Below the pieces are notes generated by a model. That model made no database searches and was not told the origin of the DNA. It saw only the letters and a list, made by a program, of their open reading frames with translations. Positions 23,033 to 28,158 of a DNA stretch of 28,158 nucleotides are shown in pieces. Numbering within the stretch: the stretch's first letter is position 1; every line of letters begins with the position of its first letter. Made by a program: the position numbers and the translations under genes. Source of the stretch: HGM04593 sp045578665 (GTDB lineage Bacteria > Bacteroidota > Bacteroidia > Bacteroidales > Bacteroidaceae); NCBI GenBank assembly GCA_045578665.1, contig JAZNKR010000112.1:1-28158 (forward strand), read 5' to 3'.

Positions 23033-23632
23033 TTAACTGTGTCTGTCGAGCAATTCCTTTTCGAGGTCTTCGAGAGAGACTCCGAAGTGCTCGTTGAGTA
23101 CAAATGTATGGTAGAGAAGGTCGCACACCTCATAGATGTAACGTTCCTTGTTGCCGTCGATAGCCTCAATAACTGTCTCTACAGCCTCTTCGCCAACCTT
23201 CTGAGCCATCTTCTTAACACCCTTGTTGAAGAGAAGTGTGGTGTATGAGCCCTCGGGCATCTCCTTGTGGCGATTCTCTACCACCTTCTGCAACTTGCGG
23301 ATGAATCCTTCGTGCTCGGGTGTATCGAAACAGCTGGTTGTATTGCGATGGCAGGCAGGACCTACAGGTTTGCCCATCAAGAGCAATGTATCGTTGTCGC
23401 AGTCGGGATACATCTTCACAACATCGATAAAGTTGCCGCTTGTCTCACCCTTTGTCCAAAGAGTGCCGCGCGAACGGCTGAAGAATGTAGCCTTGCCTGT
23501 CTCTACTGTCTTTTCGTATGCTTCACGATTCATATATGCCACCATCAACACCTTGAGTGTTGTTGCGTCCTGCACCACTACGGGCAGAAGACCGTCGGCA
23601 TTTTTTGACAAATCAAACTCTTCGAATTTCAT
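23033..23632 (-). CDS. hisI: Bifunctional phosphoribosyl-AMP cyclohydrolase / phosphoribosyl-ATP pyrophosphatase
   Basis: HisIE performs the second and third steps of histidine synthesis: removal of pyrophosphate from PR-ATP (HisE part) and opening of the PR-AMP ring (HisI part). In 199 residues the HisI domain (1-108) shows DCDND (77-81), PACHRNTTSC (92-101) and metal-binding Cys 78, 94 and 101. The HisE domain (about 110-199) has KVGEEAVETVIEA (145-157) and EVCDLLYH. It overlaps hisF by 4 nt. Confidence 0.96.
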   Translation of the reverse strand: MKFEEFDLSKNADGLLPVVVQDATTLKVLMVAYMNREAYEKTVETGKATFFSRSRGTLWTKGETSGNFIDVVKMYPDCDNDTLLLMGKPVGPACHRNTTSCFDTPEHEGFIRKLQKVVENRHKEMPEGSYTTLLFNKGVKKMAQKVGEEAVETVIEAIDGNKERYIYEVCDLLYHTFVLNEHFGVSLEDLEKELLDRHS

Positions 23633-24384
23633 AATCTAACTTTTATATCTCGTTTCATCAATTCTTTCTTGAGGTCGGCGATAGAAACCTCGCCATAGTG
23701 GAAAATGCTGGCTGCAAGAGCAGCATCTGCCTTACCCTCTGTAAGTACCTTCACGATATCGTCTACAGAACCTGCTCCACCCGATGCGATGATGGGAATA
23801 GAGAGCTTGTCGGCGAGTGCTGCGTATGTCTCGCAGGGGTATCCGTTCTTTGTTCCATCGTGGTCCATTGAGGTGAAGAGAATCTCACCTGCGCCGCGCT
23901 CCTGTCCCTCGTAAGCCCATGAGATAAGTTCCTTGTCGGCAAATCTGTTGCCACCATGGGTTGTTATGCGCCAGATGCCGTCGACCTGCTTTGCATCAAT
24001 GGCAAGTACAAGGAACTGACTGCCATACTTTGCTGCAATCTGGTCTATGATGTCGGGATTGGCAACTGCCGCACTGTTTATTGAAATCTTGTCGGCACCT
24101 GCATCGAGCAGACGTGCCGCATCGTCCATTGTAGAGATACCGCCGCCTACGGTAAAGGGTATGTTGATGTTCTGAGCAATGCGCTCTACCAATGATGTAA
24201 AAGTCTTGCGGCCTTCGCATGTGGCACTTATGTCGAGATAGACGAGTTCGTCGGCGCCCTCAAGGGCATAGCGGCTACCAAGTTCCACTGCATCGCCTAC
24301 ATCCTTCAGACCTACAAAGTTCACACCTTTCACTGTGCGTCCGTCTTTGACGTCGAGGCACGGTATTATTCGTTTTGCAACCAT
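23629..24384 (-). CDS. hisF: Imidazole glycerol phosphate synthase, cyclase subunit
   Basis: HisF uses ammonia from HisH to form imidazole glycerol phosphate and AICAR. The 251-residue TIM barrel has both catalytic Asp residues: Asp 11 in PCLDVKDGRTVKG and Asp 130 in VLAIDAKQVDG. Phosphate-binding loops TVGGGIST (78-85) and IASGGAGSV are intact. It overlaps hisA by 19 nt and hisIE by 4 nt, indicating translational coupling. Confidence 0.97.
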   Translation of the reverse strand: MVAKRIIPCLDVKDGRTVKGVNFVGLKDVGDAVELGSRYALEGADELVYLDISATCEGRKTFTSLVERIAQNINIPFTVGGGISTMDDAARLLDAGADKISINSAAVANPDIIDQIAAKYGSQFLVLAIDAKQVDGIWRITTHGGNRFADKELISWAYEGQERGAGEILFTSMDHDGTKNGYPCETYAALADKLSIPIIASGGAGSVDDIVKVLTEGKADAALAASIFHYGEVSIADLKKELMKRDIKVRL

Positions 24385-25091
24385 TCTTTTATATTGTTTA
24401 ATGTTATACGACCTTCATATATAGCTTTTCCTATTATCACACTGTGGAGTCCCAGCTCTTTTGCTCTTGCCACATCTTCCATGCACGAGATGCCGCCACT
24501 GAGAGTAAAGTCGACCTTGCTGTATTTCTGCTGCAAAGCGACATATAGTTCAAAGTTTGGTCCCTGCAACATACCATCCTTGCTGATGTCTGTGCAGATG
24601 ACCTGAGTGAGTCCGGCAGGCAGGAAACCATCGATGAGTTCCTCTATTGCCACACCCGATGTCTTGAGCCAGCCATGTGTCGCAACCATTCCGTCGCGTA
24701 TGTCAGCTCCGAGAATTACGTGTCCGGCACCGTATGTAGAGAGCCAGTCGATAAAAAGTTCTCTGTTGTCGACAGCCACACTGCCACAGATGGCACGGTT
24801 GGCACCGGCATTGAGAACATCCTTGATGGAGTCTGAGGTCTTGATGCCTCCGCCCCACTCTATGTCAAGATTTGTATGCGATGCAAGTTTCTCGAGCACT
24901 GCAAGGTTGCAGGGGGCTTTGGCCTTTGCTCCGTCGAGGTCTACCACATGAAGGCGGCGGACACCACTATCGGCATAGCTCTTTGCCATTTCGAGAGGAT
25001 CTTGCCCGTAGATTTTCTTTTCGTTATAGTCGCCTTGTGTAAGACGCACACAACGACCATCGATTAAATCAATTGCAGGTATAATTTCCAT
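24366..25091 (-). CDS. hisA: ProFAR isomerase
   Basis: HisA converts ProFAR to PRFAR by an Amadori rearrangement. The 241-residue barrel has catalytic Asp 8 in PAIDLIDGRCVR and Asp 130 in LGADIRDG, plus the WGGGIKT (79-85) and LSGGISC phosphate loops. It lies between hisH (40 nt gap) and hisF (19 nt overlap). Confidence 0.97.
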   Translation of the reverse strand: MEIIPAIDLIDGRCVRLTQGDYNEKKIYGQDPLEMAKSYADSGVRRLHVVDLDGAKAKAPCNLAVLEKLASHTNLDIEWGGGIKTSDSIKDVLNAGANRAICGSVAVDNRELFIDWLSTYGAGHVILGADIRDGMVATHGWLKTSGVAIEELIDGFLPAGLTQVICTDISKDGMLQGPNFELYVALQQKYSKVDFTLSGGISCMEDVARAKELGLHSVIIGKAIYEGRITLNNIKEWLQNE

Positions 25092-25131
25092 TATTTTCTA
25101 TCATTTGTCGGTGGAAAACCATGAAACAGGT

Positions 25132-25728
25132 TCAATCACATTTTTCCACAAAATTCCTTATTATCATTTCACCTAACATTCCGCTCTTTTCGGGGTGGAA
25201 CTGTGTTCCATAAAAGTTTCCTCTATTGAGCGCCGCTGCAAACTGAACTCCGTTCACTGAAGTGGCTATTGCCTCGTCGCACATCTGCGGTGCAAACGAA
25301 TGTATGAAATAGAGGAAGTTTCCTTCTCTGATACCGTCGAGGAGCGGAGTCCTAAGATTGCGCACTTCGTTCCAGCCCATGTGTGGAACTTTTACTCCTG
25401 TAGCCTTGTCAGCAGCAAAACGCTTTACTTCGGTAGGGAAGATGCCGAGACATTCGGTGTTTCCCTCCTCACTGCGAGCGCACATCAACTGCATTCCTAT
25501 GCAGATGCCGAGAACAGGTTGCGTAAGGTTCTTTATGACATCACACAGTCCGCGTTCGCGCAACTTTTCCATTGCAGATGAAGCCTCGCCGACACCGGGC
25601 AACAGCACCTTGTCGGCATTTCTTATTGTTTCGGCATCGTCTGTAACCACATAGTCAACATCCAGTCGTCTCAGGGCATTGCATACTGAACATAAATTTC
25701 CTGTATCGTAGTCGACTATTGCAATCAT
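25132..25728 (-). CDS. hisH: Imidazole glycerol phosphate synthase, glutaminase subunit
   Basis: HisH hydrolyses glutamine and channels ammonia to HisF. The 198-residue class I amidotransferase has the triad Cys 76 (GICIGMQ), His 178 and Glu 180 (QFHPEKSG), and the LPGVGEA oxyanion-strand segment. It overlaps hisB by 4 nt. Confidence 0.97.
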   Translation of the reverse strand: MIAIVDYDTGNLCSVCNALRRLDVDYVVTDDAETIRNADKVLLPGVGEASSAMEKLRERGLCDVIKNLTQPVLGICIGMQLMCARSEEGNTECLGIFPTEVKRFAADKATGVKVPHMGWNEVRNLRTPLLDGIREGNFLYFIHSFAPQMCDEAIATSVNGVQFAAALNRGNFYGTQFHPEKSGMLGEMIIRNFVEKCD

Positions 25729-26849
25729 AAGACACCTTTACTGCTTGGTAATTCGTAACTGAAGACCTCTCTCTTGATAGCCATGCGCAAGGCACGTGCA
25801 AATCCCTTGAATATTCCCTCGGCAAGATGGTGGTTGTTCTCACCTTTTGCAGCAATATGTAGGTTACAGTTCATTGCTGCACCCAAGGATTTGAAGAAGT
25901 GCTTGAACATCTCGGTAGGGACATCACCTACATAGTCTTTTGTGAACTCTACCTCCCACTCGAAATCTATACGTCCGCCGAAATCGATAAGGACCAACGC
26001 CTTGCATTCGTCCATAGGCAACACGAAACCGTAGCGTCCGATGCCGCGTTTGTTGCCGAGTGCCTTTATTATTGCCTCTCCGAGAACTATCGCCACATCC
26101 TCCATCGTGTGGTGCTCGTCGACCTGAAGGTCGCCTTTTGCCCTTACCTGGAGTGAGACTCCTGCATGATGCACAATCTGGTCTATCATGTGGTCGAGGA
26201 ATTTCAGCCCGGTGTCAATACCTGATGCTCCTTTGCCGTCGAGATCTACGGATACTTCAATGTCGGTCTCCTTTGTCTTGCGCACTACGGTTGCCGCGCG
26301 CTCTGTTGTGCGGAGAAATTCCGATATTTCGCGCCAACTGTTTGTCACCAGCACGCACACGTCGGAATAGGGAAGCTCGCCAAGCGCCTTTATGCGCTCG
26401 ATGTCGGAAGTTATGAGTATCGCTTTTGCGCCGAGGTTGTGCGCAAGCTCTACATCTGTCAGTCTGTCGCCTATCACGAATGACGACGCAAGATCGTATT
26501 CACCGCCCATATACTTTCCGAACATTCCTGTTCCGGGTTTGCGGTTGGGAGAACCTTCGTGTGCAAATGATGGGTCTATCAGCTGGTCGTCGAAAATAAC
26601 TCCCTCGCCCTTGAGAGTGTCGAGCATTTTGTTGTGTATGGTGTAGAACCGCTCCTCGGGGTAGCTTTCCGTACCCAATCCGTCCTGGTTGCTTGCAATC
26701 ACAAGTTCGTAGTCGAGTTCGGCTATGCTGCTCAATGCACCTATAGCTGAAGGAAGGAATTCCAACTGCTCCAGGGTGTCTACCTGTTCTGTTACAGGAG
26801 GTTCAACTATAATTGTACCGTCGCGGTCTATAAAGAGTGCTTTTTTCAT
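25725..26849 (-). CDS. hisB: Bifunctional histidinol-phosphatase / imidazoleglycerol-phosphate dehydratase
   Basis: The N-terminal HAD domain (1-165) dephosphorylates histidinol phosphate; DRDGT (8-12) holds the nucleophile Asp 8 and Asp 10, and GDRLTDVE (127-134) is the last HAD motif. The C-terminal domain (about 184-374) dehydrates imidazole glycerol phosphate, with metal ligands in DEHHTMED (244-251) and ENNHHLAE. The zinc-binding Cys cluster of the E. coli HisB phosphatase is absent; the equivalent segment reads EGSPNRKPGTGM (98-109) without Cys, as I recall for other Bacteroidota. It sits 3 nt behind hisC and overlaps hisH by 4 nt. Confidence 0.96.
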   Translation of the reverse strand: MKKALFIDRDGTIIVEPPVTEQVDTLEQLEFLPSAIGALSSIAELDYELVIASNQDGLGTESYPEERFYTIHNKMLDTLKGEGVIFDDQLIDPSFAHEGSPNRKPGTGMFGKYMGGEYDLASSFVIGDRLTDVELAHNLGAKAILITSDIERIKALGELPYSDVCVLVTNSWREISEFLRTTERAATVVRKTKETDIEVSVDLDGKGASGIDTGLKFLDHMIDQIVHHAGVSLQVRAKGDLQVDEHHTMEDVAIVLGEAIIKALGNKRGIGRYGFVLPMDECKALVLIDFGGRIDFEWEVEFTKDYVGDVPTEMFKHFFKSLGAAMNCNLHIAAKGENNHHLAEGIFKGFARALRMAIKREVFSYELPSSKGVL

Positions 26850-26852
26850 ATT

Positions 26853-27887
26853 CTATTTCCAATTCTTCACAATGGCAAGCATACGGTCGTTTTCCTCGGG
26901 CGTGCCAATGGTTATTCTAAGTGTTCCTTCACAACCTTTTATGTGTGAGCGGTTACGTACAATCACCTGCTCCTCTATAAGTGCATCGTAAAGGGCGCAA
27001 GGGTCTGCCACCTTCACAAGCAGGAAGTTGGCATCGGAGGGGAACACCCTCTCTACACACGGCATTGCTGCAAGCGCCTCTGCTACTCTCGCACGCTCAC
27101 TCTTCAGGAGCTCAATCTCTGCTTTCACATCACGCGCGAGGAGTTCTTTTGCGCGTTCCATTCCTGCAAGGTTTATGTTATAGGGATATTTGACCTTTGC
27201 AAAGATACTCATTATTTCAGCATCGGCAAAGGCAAGTCCGAGTCTTAATCCGGCAAGTCCGTATGCCTTTGAGAGTGTCTGCAAAACGATAAGGTTCTTG
27301 TAGCTGTCGAGCACTGTCAGCAAGCTCGCCTGTGAGGCAAAATCGATATATGCCTCGTCGACTACCAACACGCCTTTAAACGAGGAGAGAAGCGAAAGCA
27401 TCTGTTCCATAGGGAAGCTGTTGCCGGAGGGATTGTTGGGCGAACAGATGAACATGAGCTTAGTATTTTCGTCGCAGGCTGCCAGAAGCTCATCGACGGG
27501 GAGCGAAAAATCGGCGCCCAACTGCACCTCGCGCACCTCGACATCGTTTATGTCTGCCGCCACGCGATACATTCCATAACTTGGAGCTATTGCCACCACA
27601 TTGTCTTTCCCCGGGGTACAGAATATGCGGAAACAGAGGTCGATTGCCTCGTCACTGCCGTTGCCAATGAACATATTTTCCACTGCTACGTCCTTGAATT
27701 GTGAAATTATCTTCTTTAGTTCAAGCTGACGCGGATCGGGATAACGGTTGTATCTGTTCTCGAAAGGATTTTCGTTGGCATCGAGAAAGACTCCCAACTT
27801 GCCCTTATATTCGTCTCTTGCAGTTGAATAGGGGGCAAGATTTATAATATTCTTGCGCACAAGGCGCAACACTTCGTTCAGTTCCAT
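26853..27887 (-). CDS. hisC: Histidinol-phosphate aminotransferase
   Basis: HisC transaminates imidazole acetol phosphate to histidinol phosphate with PLP. The 344-residue protein has the PLP-binding Lys 207 in LQTLSKAYGLAGLRLG, plus SPNNPSGN (149-156) and VVDEAYIDF (175-183). In the window it is the first gene of the his cluster; hisG and hisD, often found just upstream in Bacteroidales, are absent from the 271 nt before it. Confidence 0.96.
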   Translation of the reverse strand: MELNEVLRLVRKNIINLAPYSTARDEYKGKLGVFLDANENPFENRYNRYPDPRQLELKKIISQFKDVAVENMFIGNGSDEAIDLCFRIFCTPGKDNVVAIAPSYGMYRVAADINDVEVREVQLGADFSLPVDELLAACDENTKLMFICSPNNPSGNSFPMEQMLSLLSSFKGVLVVDEAYIDFASQASLLTVLDSYKNLIVLQTLSKAYGLAGLRLGLAFADAEIMSIFAKVKYPYNINLAGMERAKELLARDVKAEIELLKSERARVAEALAAMPCVERVFPSDANFLLVKVADPCALYDALIEEQVIVRNRSHIKGCEGTLRITIGTPEENDRMLAIVKNWK

Positions 27888-28015
27888 AATCTATGAAGTA
27901 TATCTTACGGGTAGTTCTATAAATTATTAATCAATATTTCTTTGCAGGGTGCATTCTATTTCGGTCGCTTTTTGTTTTATTTCGGCATCTTATTCATTTT
28001 TACTCAGTTGCAACA

Positions 28016-28045
28016 CAAAGGTTGCGCCATCGTAAAAATAAACAA
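28016..28045 (-). promoter_or_regulatory. Possible promoter of the his operon
   Basis: On the minus strand AACCTTTG (28023-28016) lies 18 nt after TTGT (28045-28042). Both boxes are one base off the Bacteroidota consensus. Confidence 0.4.
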
Positions 28046-28091
28046 TATACTCGAAATAAACTCAAAAATCGCCTCGAAAGTTGCGGTTAAA

Positions 28092-28131
28092 CGAGCGCAA
28101 TGTGAACTTGTTCACAGATTGCACAGCGAGT
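28092..28131 (+). repeat. Palindromic repeat unit upstream of hisC
   Basis: CGAGCG, then GCAAT / ATTGC enclosing TGTGAAC-TT-GTTCACA (28101-28116), then AGCGAG. The flanks and the TT-centred palindrome follow the layout of the units at 13613-13907 and in MITE copy A, but the core sequence is different. Membership in that family is inferred from structure and flanks. Confidence 0.5.
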
Positions 28132-28158
28132 GACAGCAACTTCAATCATGTTAACTAA

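Larger units (their letters stand above)
27888..28158. other. Non-coding region upstream of hisC
   Basis: No gene is credible in these 271 nt. It contains a possible leftward promoter (28016-28045), a leader of about 110-120 nt to hisC without a His-rich leader peptide that I could see, and a palindromic repeat unit near the right edge. Confidence 0.6.

Overview
This is a 28 kb chromosomal window from a member of the Bacteroidota, almost certainly order Bacteroidales. The evidence is the promoter style: TAnnTTTG -7 boxes, often with TTTG about 19 nt upstream, precede the helicase, serC, rpsF, tyrS and rmlA genes. Typical Bacteroidales genes support this: GH97 glycosidase, a lipidated TamA-like Omp85 protein, SerA with Lys in place of the catalytic His, bifunctional HisB and HisIE, and the serC-serA-DUF1015 cluster. 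I cannot name a genus from sequence alone. Most of the window is housekeeping; the unusual material is intergenic and in a two-gene island at 9.1-10.5 kb.

Layout. 1-844: non-coding, filled mainly by a 511 bp MITE-like element (copy A, 200-710) that carries two smaller hairpin repeats. 845-2191: DEAD-box helicase with a DbpA-type RNA-binding domain. 2342-6258: serC, serA, DUF1015 and a YigZ/IMPACT gene, apparently one operon for serine synthesis. 6274-7634, minus strand: a glutaminase homologue with a degraded active site, and a small two-helix membrane protein. 7922-9011: rpsF-rpsR-rplI. 9078-10475, minus strand: a CX5R phosphatase and an apparent ZapA-NADAR fusion. 10479-10840: a second, inverted, shorter copy (B) of the MITE-like element, wedged 3 bp from the start codon of the fusion gene and 16 bp from the stop codon of the GH97 gene. 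10857-13593, minus strand: GH97 glycosidase and a SpoU/TrmH rRNA methyltransferase. 13594-13922: a divergent promoter region made of four tandem 75-85 bp repeats. 13923-18614: tamL, a metallo-beta-lactamase-fold hydrolase and tyrS. 18861-22405: rmlA-rmlC-rmlD-rmlB, the complete dTDP-L-rhamnose pathway. 22476-22550: tRNA-Arg(CCT). 22658-27887, minus strand: hisC-hisB-hisH-hisA-hisF-hisIE followed by a small lipoprotein gene; hisG and hisD are not in the window.

How the genes work together. SerA and SerC carry out the first two steps from 3-phosphoglycerate to phosphoserine; no SerB phosphatase is present, and a DUF1015 protein with a DGHHR motif takes the third place. The four Rml enzymes convert glucose-1-phosphate to dTDP-rhamnose for surface polysaccharide. 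The his genes cover the pathway from phosphoribosyl-ATP to histidinol, including dephosphorylation of histidinol phosphate, and lack the first step (HisG) and last step (HisD).

Most worth a second look: (1) a family of palindromic repeats with conserved flanks and variable but self-complementary cores, found tandemly between trmH and tamL, nested in MITE copy A, and probably upstream of hisC; (2) the ZapA-NADAR fusion paired with a CX5R phosphatase beside the MITE; (3) the glutaminase-like protein that lacks the Lys of SxxK and several other active-site residues; (4) DUF1015 in the serine operon.
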